64,000 nucleotides of DNA from Vreelandella glaciei (GCF_013415125.1 NZ_JACCDE010000002.1:1-64000), one strand, 5' to 3'. Positions 29,422-36,959 are shown, numbered from the stretch's first letter. Translations and numbers: made by a program. Notes: generated by a model from the letters alone, not told the origin.

Positions 29422-29778
29422 CTACAAATATTTGAGCAGCTTCTGCAGCTTGTTCATATCGGCGGAGTCGCCCACTAAACGCACGTTGCCACTCATCATG
29501 CCGTCAAGAAAGGCCTGCTGAGTTGGCTTTTTGAGCACTTTTAACGCAGTGGCTTGGTCTCGGAAACGCAGTTCAAGGTCTAAGTCGACGGGCAGCCCTT
29601 TACCGGTGCTGATGCCTTTCGGCGTCATCCGGTAGTGGCGGGCGATGCTTAGATCTTCCGTGGCGATTCCCCAGTCCAGGCCGCGCATGCGTTCTAACTG
29701 TTCACGAAAGCGCGGCTTGCGGCGCAGGGCACGTTTGAGCAATATGCCCAGCAGCCACAGCGTCAGCTTGAGCTTCAT
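29422..29778 (-). CDS. Small SCP2-like protein
   Basis: A 118-residue protein with a hydrophobic N-terminus (residues 3-14) followed by a basic stretch. The second half, DLDLELRFRDQATALKVLKKPTQQAFLDGMMSGNVRLVGDSADMNKLQKLL, resembles the SCP2 sterol-transfer fold. It may be an N-terminally anchored lipid-binding protein. Its start overlaps the HU stop by one base (TAATG), so the two are coupled. The function is unknown. Confidence 0.65.
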   Translation of the reverse strand: MKLKLTLWLLGILLKRALRRKPRFREQLERMRGLDWGIATEDLSIARHYRMTPKGISTGKGLPVDLDLELRFRDQATALKVLKKPTQQAFLDGMMSGNVRLVGDSADMNKLQKLLKYL

Positions 29779-30050
29779 TAGGAAACGGCGTCCTTAAGTC
29801 CTTTGCCTGGCTTAAAGGCAACATTTTTGCTGGCCGGAATTTGTAGTGGGGCACCGGTTTGTGGATTTTTACCGGTACGTGCTGCGCGCTCACGTACCGT
29901 AAAGGTACCGAAGCCGATCAGAGCGACATCTTCGCCCTTAGCAACGCTGTTAGTGATCTCATCCAAAATAACGTTCAGTACTTGGCCTGCTTTGTCTTTT
30001 GACAGGTCGGCACTTTCAGCGATGGCAGCAGCGAGTTCAGGTTTGCGCAT
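29778..30050 (-). CDS. hup: HU-family DNA-binding protein
   Basis: A 90-residue nucleoid protein. The DNA-binding arm VALIGFGTFTVRERAARTGKNPQTGAPLQIPA and the helical N-terminus KPELAAAIAE are intact. It binds and bends DNA non-specifically as a dimer. ATG 30050 follows AAGGGAG on the minus strand; an upstream in-frame ATG at 30137 is unsupported. Its place beside rubB matches Pseudomonas. Confidence 0.95.
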   Translation of the reverse strand: MRKPELAAAIAESADLSKDKAGQVLNVILDEITNSVAKGEDVALIGFGTFTVRERAARTGKNPQTGAPLQIPASKNVAFKPGKGLKDAVS

Positions 30051-30176
30051 AAGAAATCTCCCTTTAGTAAACAATCGAACTTTTGTTAAAGAATCGAGCG
30101 TAAAGCAAATGCAGGTTGTTGGGCGCGTCATTAGCACTAGGTAGCTTCTCTAGCCTAGTCGTGAACGCGACGAAAA

Positions 30177-31412
30177 TCAGCCTAGCAGCGTAGGTGCTGC
30201 TCTGGAAAGCTCCACTTTCCTTCTCACGCAGCCCCCTGTCAACGCAAAACCAATCAAACGTCCGTCTTTATTTTCGGCTAACGCACTGATATCGCCACCT
30301 TCGCCTTCAATTCGCCAGCGTTCAGGTGGGGTGGTTGGCGGGTAGGCGACCACTGGCAGCAGGGGGGTTTTAACGACTATTGGCCAAGCGCCAAAGCTGA
30401 CCAACGTGGGAGTGCCCGCAAGCGTTGCCGCCAATGCCTTGGCGCTCGCTTGCAGCGGCTGCACGTACATGGCGTTAACGCCATCGACGCAGGCGACATC
30501 GCCCAGGGCGTAAATATCGGGGTGTGAAGTACGCAGTTGGCGGTCAACTTGTATGCCGCTCGGCGATACGCTAAGACCCGCGGCTTCGGCAAGCGCCGTA
30601 CGCGGCGTTAGGCCAGTTGCCATTAGTACGAGATCGGCGCTGATAGCCTCGCCGTTATCCAATCGTAATACGATGTCATCACCACTGCTGGGTGTTAGTG
30701 AATCTATCGTGCGGCCTAAGCAGAGTCGGATGCCTGCCTCATTGAAGGCATCGCCCAGGGCGTTGCCCAGCGGTGTGGGCAGCAGGCGGGGCAGTAGCGT
30801 AGCTTCAGGCGCTATGACGCTGACGTGATGACCTCCGGCGTACAGGTCATTAGCAAATTCACAGCCGACCAGCCCGGCGCCAACAATCGCCACCCTTGCT
30901 GGGCCTTGGCCTAACGCCTGATAAAAGCGTCGGTAGTCGTCTAAGTCATTAATGGTGAAACAGCGTGGGGCTACGCTGGGGTCGATGCTGAATGGTACCC
31001 TGGGCGCAGCGCCAGTGGCTAATACCAGTGTTTCGTAGCTTAGTTTTTCAGAGCTTAGTTTTTCAGAGCTTAGTTTTTCATAGTTGGGCGCTTGTCCAAC
31101 GTCGAGAAGAAGTGTCCGGTTATCCACATCCAGTGCCGCCACGGGGGTGTGGGTAATGATGCGGACGTTTAACTCATCGCCCAGCTCGGCAGCGTTTCGC
31201 TGGGCCAGTTTGTCGGGCGCTAGGCCTTTAGCGAAGCCGGTGGAGAGTAACGGTTTGCTGTAATCGTCACCGCTGTCAGCACTAATCAACGTGATTGAAC
31301 GCTGGTCACCGAGACGGCGTAGTGCCCGGGCTAAGCCAATCCCGGCCATTCCCGTGCCAATAATGACCAGCGCAGCATGGGATGAAGAGAGCTCTGGTTG
31401 TGAGGTGGGCAT
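30177..31412 (-). CDS. rubB: Rubredoxin-NAD(+) reductase
   Basis: A 411-residue FAD/NAD(P)-binding oxidoreductase. The FAD site is LVIIGTGMAGIGLARAL near 16-32 and the NAD site is VAIVGAGLVGCEFANDL near 174-190. The FAD-distal IYALGDVAC motif is present. It passes electrons from NADH to rubredoxin for alkane hydroxylation or oxidative stress defence. Residues 112-127 are a repeat (EKLSS three times) coded by a 15-bp tandem repeat, an insertion relative to the usual fold. No rubredoxin gene lies beside it, unlike in Pseudomonas. Confidence 0.85.
   Translation of the reverse strand: MPTSQPELSSSHAALVIIGTGMAGIGLARALRRLGDQRSITLISADSGDDYSKPLLSTGFAKGLAPDKLAQRNAAELGDELNVRIITHTPVAALDVDNRTLLLDVGQAPNYEKLSSEKLSSEKLSYETLVLATGAAPRVPFSIDPSVAPRCFTINDLDDYRRFYQALGQGPARVAIVGAGLVGCEFANDLYAGGHHVSVIAPEATLLPRLLPTPLGNALGDAFNEAGIRLCLGRTIDSLTPSSGDDIVLRLDNGEAISADLVLMATGLTPRTALAEAAGLSVSPSGIQVDRQLRTSHPDIYALGDVACVDGVNAMYVQPLQASAKALAATLAGTPTLVSFGAWPIVVKTPLLPVVAYPPTTPPERWRIEGEGGDISALAENKDGRLIGFALTGGCVRRKVELSRAAPTLLG
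31037..31080 (-). repeat. 15-bp in-frame tandem repeat inside rubB
   Basis: Three copies of AGCTTAGTTTTTCAG at 31037-31051, 31052-31066 and 31067-31080 (the last lacks its final base). The period is a multiple of three, so copy changes add or remove five residues (EKLSS) without breaking the frame. Confidence 0.9.
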
Positions 31413-31498
31413 GCAGACACCAAAAAAGTCGCTGAAACAAAAGCCTGTTAGTGCTGCATGTTACACTAGTCGATCCGTTTATTGCCCTGGAGAACTTG

Positions 31499-32074
31499 GT
31501 GACGCCTGCAGCTTTTCGGCAAACTTCTCACTTTTCGAGCTGGCGTCCCGTTGCTGCGGCGCGGCCTGCCATGAGCCCTTCCTGGTGGCAGTGGGTTGCT
31601 TCTACCGACTCGTTAACCGCCCGCTTAATAATCGCTGGTGGTGAGAAACAGTTTCGGGTGCGGCTGCTACGCCAGGGTGTCGGCTGGCCGCGAGAGGATG
31701 AGGCACGGGCGTTGGGCATTGCTCCCAAGCGCTACGCATGGCTGCGTGAAGTCGCGCTGTGCTTGGATGAAACGCCGTGGGTGGTAGCGCGCTCCGTCGC
31801 CCCGCTTACGCAGTTAAAGGGCCAGCGTTTGGAAGGGTTAGGTGAGCGCTCGCTAGGCAGTTGGTTATTTCGTCAGCCAGGTTTAATTCGCGGGCCGCTT
31901 GAAGCCACTACCCAATCCCCCTTATTTGCTCGTATGAACGGTATCGAGAGCGACTGTACCTGGGGCCGACGCTCAGTGTTTTATCACGGCGGTAAGCACG
32001 GTGGACTGTCGTTGTTGGTGCAGGAGTATTTTTTGCGTGCGATGGCGGATGACCTTGACCTGCCATCGCGCTAG
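31499..32074 (+). CDS. ubiC: Chorismate--pyruvate lyase
   Basis: A 191-residue UbiC that makes 4-hydroxybenzoate and pyruvate from chorismate, the first committed step of ubiquinone synthesis. WLREVALCLDETPWVVARSVAP and the C-terminal WGRRSVFYHGGK match the family. GTG 31499 is preferred: GGAGA lies five bases upstream and the N-terminus then aligns with E. coli UbiC. An upstream ATG at 31451 would add 16 unsupported residues. It is followed by ubiA after 35 bases. Confidence 0.92.
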   Translation: MTPAAFRQTSHFSSWRPVAAARPAMSPSWWQWVASTDSLTARLIIAGGEKQFRVRLLRQGVGWPREDEARALGIAPKRYAWLREVALCLDETPWVVARSVAPLTQLKGQRLEGLGERSLGSWLFRQPGLIRGPLEATTQSPLFARMNGIESDCTWGRRSVFYHGGKHGGLSLLVQEYFLRAMADDLDLPSR

Positions 32075-32109
32075 GCTAGCGCCTGCATCTTATTTTTCGT
32101 GAGGTAAGC

Positions 32110-33003
32110 ATGGATCGTTCACTGTTGCGGCCGAAGGGATGGGCTCGCGTGGCAGATTTTATACAGCTGATGCGTTTGGATCGACCCATTGGCACTTGGT
32201 TGTTGATGTGGCCGACGCTTTGGGCGCTGTGGATTGCCGCTAAAGGGGTACCCGGCCGTGATGTACTGCTGATTTTTGTGGCCGGTGTTTACGTCATGCG
32301 CGCGGCTGGCTGTGTGGTGAACGATTATGCAGATCGCCATTTCGATGGCCATGTGAAACGCACTAAGCATCGCCCGCTCGCCACCGGTCGAATCAGCGAA
32401 ACCGAGGCTCAATTGTTGTTTATTGGTTTGGTGGCCACAGCGTTTATTTTGGTGCTACTGACTAATTGGTTTACGGTGCTGCTCTCGCTGGGCGGAGTAT
32501 TTCTGGCGGTTATTTACCCGTTCATGAAGCGTTATACGCACTTTCCCCAGGTGGTGCTGGGGGCGGCATTCTCATGGGCAATTCCAATGGCCTTTGGCGC
32601 CGTGCTGGGCCATGTGCCGTTGGAAGCGTGGCTGCTTTTCGGTGCAAACGTGCTATGGACGGTGGCGTACGACACGCAATACGCCATGGTCGATCGCGAC
32701 GATGATTTAAAAATTGGTATTAAATCGACAGCTGTGCTGTTTGGCGACGCGGATCGCCTAATAATCGGCCTACTCCAGGTAGCCACCCTGGGGTTGCTGG
32801 CATGGGTAGGCTGGCGGGTTGGGTTAGGTGGGTTCTTTTGGCTAGGGCTCGCTGCAATGGCGGCAACTTTCCTGCATCAGCAGCGCTTAATTCGTTATCA
32901 GGAGCGGGATCTCTGTTTCCAGGCGTTTCTGAATAATCACTGGTCGGGGCTGCTGATTTTTGCGGGTATTGCGCTAAGTTGGTGGCCTGCGGCGGGTCAG
33001 TAA
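32110..33003 (+). CDS. ubiA: 4-hydroxybenzoate octaprenyltransferase
   Basis: A 297-residue inner-membrane prenyltransferase with about eight hydrophobic helices. The two aspartate-rich prenyl-diphosphate sites are visible: [20 protein letters not shown] near 72-91 and [20 protein letters not shown] near 189-208. It attaches the polyprenyl tail to 4-hydroxybenzoate supplied by UbiC. It forms an operon with ubiC. A GTGAGG upstream acts as ribosome-binding site. Confidence 0.96.
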   Translation: MDRSLLRPKGWARVADFIQLMRLDRPIGTWLLMWPTLWALWIAAKGVPGRDVLLIFVAGVYVMRAAGCVVNDYADRHFDGHVKRTKHRPLATGRISETEAQLLFIGLVATAFILVLLTNWFTVLLSLGGVFLAVIYPFMKRYTHFPQVVLGAAFSWAIPMAFGAVLGHVPLEAWLLFGANVLWTVAYDTQYAMVDRDDDLKIGIKSTAVLFGDADRLIIGLLQVATLGLLAWVGWRVGLGGFFWLGLAAMAATFLHQQRLIRYQERDLCFQAFLNNHWSGLLIFAGIALSWWPAAGQ

Positions 33004-33009
33004 CTGCCA

Positions 33010-33027
33010 TTGTCATGTAACTGTCAT
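33010..33027 (+). promoter_or_regulatory. Pho box upstream of phoB
   Basis: TTGTCAT-GTAA-CTGTCAT differs at one base from two consensus CTGTCAT half-sites spaced by four. It lies 84 bases before the phoB start. Further partial half-sites follow at 11-base spacing. PhoB-P is expected to bind here and autoregulate phoBR. Confidence 0.88.
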
Positions 33028-33110
33028 CAAGTCATGGTGTTATCGTCACTGACATGTCATTGAACTGTTTTTCTTTGAACTGGCTTTTTTGCACACCGTG
33101 AGGCTCTGGT

Positions 33111-33800
33111 ATGACCGCCAAAACCGTTCTGATTGTCGATGATGAATCGTCGATTCGCGAGATGATCGCGGTAGCGCTGGAAATGGCTGACTACCGTGTG
33201 CTCGAAGCAGATAACGCCCAGGATGCTCATGCCATGGTGGTTGACCACCAACCTGATTTATTGCTGCTTGACTGGATGATGCCTGGCACCAGCGGTATTG
33301 AGCTGGCTAGGCGCTTGAAGCGCGAAGAAGCTACCGCCGAGATCCCGATTATTATGCTCACCGCTAAAGGCGAAGAGGATAATAAGATCCAAGGGCTTGA
33401 AGCTGGCGCCGATGACTATATCACCAAGCCCTTTTCGCCCCGCGAATTGGTGGCACGGTTAAAAGCAGTGCTGCGCCGCGCGACGCCCCGTGGCGTTGAG
33501 GACCCAATTGAGATTAATGGCCTGTTGCTTGACCCGGTAAGTCACCGGGTAAGCGCTCACGGCAAAGCGTTAGAAATGGGTCCGACCGAGTATCGTCTTC
33601 TGCAGTTTTTTATGACTCACCAAGAGCGCGCTTACACACGCAGCCAGCTGCTTGACCAAGTGTGGGGCGGCAATGTTTACGTTGAAGAGCGCACGGTCGA
33701 TGTGCATATTCGCCGCTTACGAAAAGCGCTGGGCGATGTGCATCAAAACCTGATTCAAACGGTTCGGGGTACCGGATACCGTTTCTCTGCACGGGTGTAA
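33111..33800 (+). CDS. phoB: Phosphate-regulon response regulator
   Basis: A 229-residue OmpR/PhoB-type response regulator. The receiver domain spans about 1-120 with acidic D10-D11, phosphoacceptor D54 (LLLDWMMPG) and K near 105. The winged-helix DNA-binding domain follows, ending in [17 protein letters not shown]. It is activated by PhoR when phosphate is low and binds Pho boxes. A Pho box lies in its own promoter. phoR follows two bases later. Confidence 0.97.
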   Translation: MTAKTVLIVDDESSIREMIAVALEMADYRVLEADNAQDAHAMVVDHQPDLLLLDWMMPGTSGIELARRLKREEATAEIPIIMLTAKGEEDNKIQGLEAGADDYITKPFSPRELVARLKAVLRRATPRGVEDPIEINGLLLDPVSHRVSAHGKALEMGPTEYRLLQFFMTHQERAYTRSQLLDQVWGGNVYVEERTVDVHIRRLRKALGDVHQNLIQTVRGTGYRFSARV

Positions 33801-33802
33801 AT

Positions 33803-35089
33803 GTGCGCCTATGGAGCCGTGAACTGTGGCGTCTAGCATGGCTGGCCACACTGGGTACTTGCTTAGGCTGGTTATTGGGCTCAGCAGGGCTAGGGCTTGC
33901 GGCAGGGCTTGCAGTATGTCTGTTCTATCACTTGCGGCAGCTACGCGAACTTTATTTATGGCTAACCCTACATCCTCACGATGAGCCGCCTGCCGCTCAC
34001 GGTATGTGGGGTGAATTGTTTGATCGTTTATACCGCTATCAGAAAAGCCAGCGTATAACGCAAAGTCGGCTGCGCGCTACCTTGGCCCGTATTCAAGAGT
34101 CGTCTGAAGCGATGCGCGACAGTGTGGTCATGCTCGACCGCCACGGTGATCTGGAATGGTGGAACAGTGCTGCAACGAACATGCTGGGGCTACAAACCGC
34201 CCATGATCGTGGTCAACACATTACCAACCTACTGCGTGAGCCAAGTTTCATCCGCTATTTCAATGCCCGGGAGTATGGCGAGCCGCTAACGCTGACGTCG
34301 CCGATTGACGAGCGTCGAATCCTGCAGTATCAAATTACCCTGTACGGCGACGATGAACGGCTGGTAATGGCCCGGGATATCACGCGCTTGCACCGCCTGG
34401 AACAGATGCGGCGCGACTTTGTTGCCAACGTCTCTCACGAGCTGCGCACGCCGCTAACCGTCCTTTCCGGCTATCTGGAAACCTACAGCGATATTGCTGA
34501 CCAGTTGCCGCCGCGTTTGGGCAAAAGCATCAACCAGATGCAGGAACAGACGCAGCGAATGCAAAACCTGGTCAATGATCTATTGCTGCTCTCTCGGTTG
34601 GAAATCGACCAGGGGGGGGAAGATCACCATCCGCTGTCGCTAGGGCCTTTGCTACAAAGCATTTGTGATGATGCGCTGGCGCTGTCGAATCAGCGTCATA
34701 CCATTACAGTCGCGCTTGAAAGCGATGCACGCCTGCTGGGTAGTGAACAGGAAATTCGTAGCGCCATCTCTAACCTCGCTTTCAATGCCGTTCGCTATAC
34801 GCCAGCAGGTAGCCACATCACATTACGCTGGAAAGCTAGCGCGACTGGTGGCGGCTATATCGATGTGGAAGACAATGGTGAAGGGATTGATCCTGTCCAT
34901 ATTCCCCGACTAACCGAACGTTTTTACCGTGTCGACAAAGGCCGCAGCACCGCAACTGGCGGCACTGGCTTAGGCTTGGCAATCGTCAAGCACGTACTAT
35001 TACGCCACGATGCGCAATTACAGATTGAATCCCACCCGGGTAAAGGGGCGCTTTTTCGCTGCTCATTTCCCGCTTCACGTCTTGTATAG
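33803..35089 (+). CDS. phoR: Phosphate-regulon sensor kinase
   Basis: A 428-residue histidine kinase. One or two N-terminal membrane segments (about 8-38) precede a linker and a PAS domain near 90-190. HisKA FVANVSHELRTPLTVLSGY has the phosphoacceptor near H212. The HATPase boxes are NLAFNAVRYTP (N box), DNGEGID (G1) and GTGLGLAIV (G2). The start is GTG at 33803, right after phoB. Like E. coli PhoR it lacks a large periplasmic domain and senses phosphate through Pst and PhoU. Confidence 0.95.
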   Translation: MRLWSRELWRLAWLATLGTCLGWLLGSAGLGLAAGLAVCLFYHLRQLRELYLWLTLHPHDEPPAAHGMWGELFDRLYRYQKSQRITQSRLRATLARIQESSEAMRDSVVMLDRHGDLEWWNSAATNMLGLQTAHDRGQHITNLLREPSFIRYFNAREYGEPLTLTSPIDERRILQYQITLYGDDERLVMARDITRLHRLEQMRRDFVANVSHELRTPLTVLSGYLETYSDIADQLPPRLGKSINQMQEQTQRMQNLVNDLLLLSRLEIDQGGEDHHPLSLGPLLQSICDDALALSNQRHTITVALESDARLLGSEQEIRSAISNLAFNAVRYTPAGSHITLRWKASATGGGYIDVEDNGEGIDPVHIPRLTERFYRVDKGRSTATGGTGLGLAIVKHVLLRHDAQLQIESHPGKGALFRCSFPASRLV

Positions 35090-35127
35090 GTCTCAGTAAG
35101 CGACCTTTCGCACCATACCTGTAAAGG

Positions 35128-35144
35128 TGTGCAATATTGGCATG
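35128..35144. promoter_or_regulatory. Candidate activator site (inverted repeat) upstream of small-protein gene 1
   Basis: TGTGCA-ATATT-GGCATG is an imperfect inverted repeat about 143 bases before the sigma-54 -24 element. A second imperfect pair (GGCATGTGAG at 35139, CTCATGTGCC at 35164) overlaps it. The counterpart upstream of gene 2 is TGTGCC-N5-GGCACA at almost the same distance. Enhancer-binding proteins of sigma-54 typically bind inverted repeats at such distances. The protein is not identified. Confidence 0.5.
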
Positions 35145-35285
35145 TGAGGTTGGTAAGAGTTTGCTCATGTGCCATTTTTATACAGTTTTTAGGCTTGGTA
35201 TTTCGATGTTAACAGAGTGATATAGCTTAACTTGTTTTAATTAAGTTATTGATTTTTATTTGTTTAATTTTATTTTTTTTGTTTT

Positions 35286-35301
35286 TGGCATGCCCGCTGC
35301 A
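35286..35301 (+). promoter_or_regulatory. Sigma-54 (RpoN) promoter of small-protein gene 1
   Basis: TGGCATGCCCGCTGCA fits the -24/-12 consensus TGGCAYG-N4-YTGCA. GG (35287-35288) and GC (35299-35300) are separated by exactly ten bases, as required. A transcription start near 35312 is predicted, giving an 88-base leader. AT-rich DNA just upstream (35220-35280) could be bent by IHF. Confidence 0.8.
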
Positions 35302-35322
35302 TTGTTAAAAATAAGGAAGACG

Positions 35323-35374
35323 ACCGCAGGAAATGCTGGCTTGTATATAAGCCCTTCTTTCTTAACCAAGCGGT
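35323..35374 (+). promoter_or_regulatory. Conserved 5' leader structure of gene 1
   Basis: ACCGC (35323-35327) can pair with GCGGT (35370-35374). Inside are a GGCTT/AAGCC hairpin and the block GCCCTTCTTTCTT (35351-35363). Gene 2 has the same layout (36548-36597) with the same stem and block, although the DNA between differs. The role may be RNA stability or translational control. Confidence 0.55.
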
Positions 35375-35399
35375 AATAAACAGCGATCGGAGGTGGAAT

Positions 35400-35714
35400 A
35401 TGATGTCCAAGGATTTACTCAAGAAAGCTGGCATTTTAGGTGTATCTTTTGGTTTGATGGCAAGCCCGTTAGCTTTTGCTCAAACAGATGAAAATTCAGC
35501 TATTGATGAAAATCAGGGAATTACAGCTGAAGAGCAACCAATGGATCCCCAAGGTACTGATAGTTCAGACGGTCATGATACTAAAGACATGACTAACGAT
35601 TTAACCCATGACGAAGGTGATGGAGCCAGCGACATGGATCCTCAGTCAAGCGATCACTCAGATGACGCTGAGTATGACGACGATGAGCTTGTAGAAGAAA
35701 ACAGCGGTAGTTAA
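35400..35714 (+). CDS. Small acidic exported protein, paralogue 1 of 3
   Basis: A 104-residue protein with a clear Sec signal peptide (basic KDLLKK, hydrophobic core, GLMASPLAFA, cleavage about residue 27). The mature part is very acidic and disordered-looking. SAIDENQGITAEEQP and NDLTHDEGDGASD match the SI-x-NQD and DLTHDVGDG motifs of paralogues 2 and 3. GGAGG at 35389-35393 fits the ATG. I recognise no named family and predict a periplasmic or secreted location. A sigma-54 promoter and a structured 3' region frame it. Confidence 0.8.
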   Translation: MMSKDLLKKAGILGVSFGLMASPLAFAQTDENSAIDENQGITAEEQPMDPQGTDSSDGHDTKDMTNDLTHDEGDGASDMDPQSSDHSDDAEYDDDELVEENSGS

Positions 35715-35740
35715 TTGTTAATTATCATTTAGATATCAAA

Positions 35741-35950
35741 GAACGTCTTTTCAACGGATGAAAAGGTAATTGATAGGATGTTACAAAGGCAAGGATGCTT
35801 TTCAGGTTCAAGGATGAATCACTAGGAAATCAAACGTTAGTCAGGGTTAATTCCAAGGCTGGAGTCCGCTACAAGGAGTGGAAGCTAACGTTAGTTATTA
35901 CCTATAGCCTATTCTGATATCGGACCCCGCCAGTCGGGGTCTGATTTTTT
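35741..35950 (+). ncRNA. CsrB/RsmZ-like structured 3' RNA downstream of gene 1
   Basis: A chain of hairpins carries GGA in the loops: CTTTTC-aacggat-GAAAAG (35747-35765), GTAAT-tgataggat-GTTAC (35766-35784), AAAGGC-aaggat-GCTTTT (35785-35802), GGTTC-aaggat-GAATC (35805-35820) and CCGCT-acaagg-AGTGG (35866-35881). An extra AGGA is at 35824. An 8-bp stem AACGTTAG/CTAACGTT (35833-35840 with 35885-35892) encloses the last part, and a terminator follows. Repeated GGA-loop hairpins before an intrinsic terminator are the hallmark of CsrA/RsmA-sequestering RNAs. It may be a 3' UTR or a separate RNA; no own promoter or GacA box was seen. Confidence 0.6.
35923..35950 (+). terminator. Intrinsic terminator after gene 1 RNA
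   Basis: GACCCCG (35923-35929) pairs with CGGGGTC (35935-35941), then TGA and six T. Nearly identical to the terminator at 37123-37151. Confidence 0.9.
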
Positions 35951-35996
35951 GCTGCCTGCTTTTTGTGGGCTTCTTCTACTGCATTTCCCTATTTTT

Positions 35997-36068
35997 ACCT
36001 ACCTACCTACCTACCTACCTACCTACCTACCTACCTACCTACCTACCTACCTACCTACCTACCTACCT
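35997..36068. repeat. (ACCT)18 tetranucleotide microsatellite
   Basis: Eighteen perfect ACCT units without interruption (AGGT on the other strand). It lies between the terminator of gene 1 and the MITE-like element, in non-coding DNA. Such long perfect tetranucleotide arrays are prone to slipped-strand change in unit number. Confidence 0.98.
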
Positions 36069-36102
36069 TTTTGAGTGCATATCGTGAGCTACTCTCGCCC
36101 CT

Positions 36103-36142
36103 TTCATCCATGAGTAGTCTAGTTCATCCATGAGTAGTCTAG
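36103..36142. repeat. 20-bp tandem duplication at the MITE edge
   Basis: TTCATCCATGAGTAGTCTAG occurs twice head to tail (36103-36122 and 36123-36142). The second copy runs into the left terminal repeat of the adjacent element, so it may have arisen with an insertion or slippage at its edge. Confidence 0.9.
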
Positions 36143-36294
36143 GTTTTGTACGAAAAGTCGGCGAGCGAAGACTAGACAAGGCAAAATTAACGAGAAAGCG
36201 GAGTTTACGAGGTGTAAATGAGCATTTCGAGGCGATTTTTAACGCCGTATTGTCGAGCGCAGGCAGTTTTCGTACAAAGCCTAAGTCTACTACT
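36133..36294. mobile_element. MITE-like element with terminal inverted repeats
   Basis: About 162 bases bounded by imperfect inverted repeats. The left end is AGTAGT then CTAGGTTTTGTACGAAAA (to 36156); the right end is TTTTCGTACAAAGCCTAAG (from 36267) then TCTACTACT. The core 17 bases match with one difference. The interior has no open reading frame of note but is GC-richer than its flanks. A non-autonomous element moved by another transposase is the likely explanation. Similar end sequences occur upstream of oxyR. Confidence 0.65.
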
Positions 36295-36364
36295 CGATAA
36301 CGTAGCACAGGCGCGATGAGGTTAGCTTTAAAAGTAATTCTTAATATTAGCGTTTGAGGATGAG

Positions 36365-36381
36365 TGTGCCATAAAGGCACA
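36365..36381. promoter_or_regulatory. Candidate activator site upstream of small-protein gene 2
   Basis: TGTGCC-ATAAA-GGCACA is a perfect 6-base inverted repeat with 5-base spacer, 133 bases before the -24 element. A further CATGTG/CACATG pair lies at 36394-36414. It is comparable in form and distance to 35128-35144 before gene 1, so one enhancer-binding protein probably controls both. Confidence 0.55.
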
Positions 36382-36512
36382 GACAATTTTGCGCATGTGT
36401 CATTTGTGCACATGTATTTTGCGTGCTTTTGTTTTTAGTGGCTTAATATTGTGCGCAATTGATACTTAGTAAGTAATTGTTTTTATTTAATTTTATTAAA
36501 TATAGTGGAGGT

Positions 36513-36528
36513 TGGCACGGTAACTGCT
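36513..36528 (+). promoter_or_regulatory. Sigma-54 (RpoN) promoter of small-protein gene 2
   Basis: TGGCACGGTAACTGCT matches the -24/-12 consensus. GG (36514-36515) and GC (36526-36527) are ten bases apart. A start near 36539 is predicted, giving an 85-base leader, close to that of gene 1. An AT-rich tract (36470-36505) precedes it, as at gene 1. Confidence 0.85.
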
Positions 36529-36547
36529 TTATCAGGGCAGTGAGGTC

Positions 36548-36597
36548 ACCGCAGAGAGAAGCAAGCCAGCAGGCCCTTCTTTCTTCACTTCAGCGGT
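36548..36597 (+). promoter_or_regulatory. Conserved 5' leader structure of gene 2
   Basis: ACCGC (36548-36552) pairs with GCGGT (36593-36597) and the block GCCCTTCTTTCTT (36573-36585) is identical to that of gene 1. GAGAGAAG (36554-36561) can pair with CTTCTTTC inside it. Confidence 0.55.
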
Positions 36598-36623
36598 ATT
36601 AAGCAGTCATTTGGAGTAATACT

Positions 36624-36926
36624 ATGTTTAACGTTCTTTTTAAAAAATCAGCTGTTGTAGGACTTGCATTCGGTTTGCTGGCGAGCCCAGTTGCATTCGC
36701 AAATTTTTCCATCAAAGCTAATCAAGATCTGTCTGTTAATGATGAACCAATTCAGGCTCAATCACAGCGCACACATGAACAAGCAGTTTTTACCCCATCT
36801 GATTTGATGTACGACGTAGGTGATCGCCCTAATGTTATTAAGGCAGAATCCCATCGTACTAGTGTTCAAGCAGAATATACCGCTAAAGATTTGACGCATG
36901 ACGTAGGCGATGGCAACGCTTGGTAA
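36624..36926 (+). CDS. Small exported protein with internal repeats, paralogue 2 of 3
   Basis: A 100-residue protein with a Sec signal peptide (hydrophobic residues 10-25, SPVAFA, cleavage about 26). The mature part has FSIKANQD, then two copies of a unit with a 29-residue period: RTHEQAVFTPSDLMYDVGD (49-67) and RTSVQAEYTAKDLTHDVGD (78-96), ending GNAW. The same unit appears in paralogue 3. No named domain is recognised. TTTGGAG at 36610-36616 is the ribosome-binding site. Expression is predicted to depend on sigma-54. Confidence 0.82.
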   Translation: MFNVLFKKSAVVGLAFGLLASPVAFANFSIKANQDLSVNDEPIQAQSQRTHEQAVFTPSDLMYDVGDRPNVIKAESHRTSVQAEYTAKDLTHDVGDGNAW

Positions 36927-36959
36927 CAAAAGTTTGCAATTAAGCGGAATGTATTACGT

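Noticed and set aside
35640-35745. GacA-type activator box (TGTAAG-N6-CTTACA) for an independent RsmZ-like RNA
   Set aside because: No match; the nearest candidate had too many differences.
36063-36413. A 116-codon open frame on the minus strand starting next to the (ACCT)18 array, possible phase-variable gene
   Set aside because: It runs across the MITE-like element and the activator site, has no ribosome-binding site or recognisable domain, and the repeat lies outside the frame.
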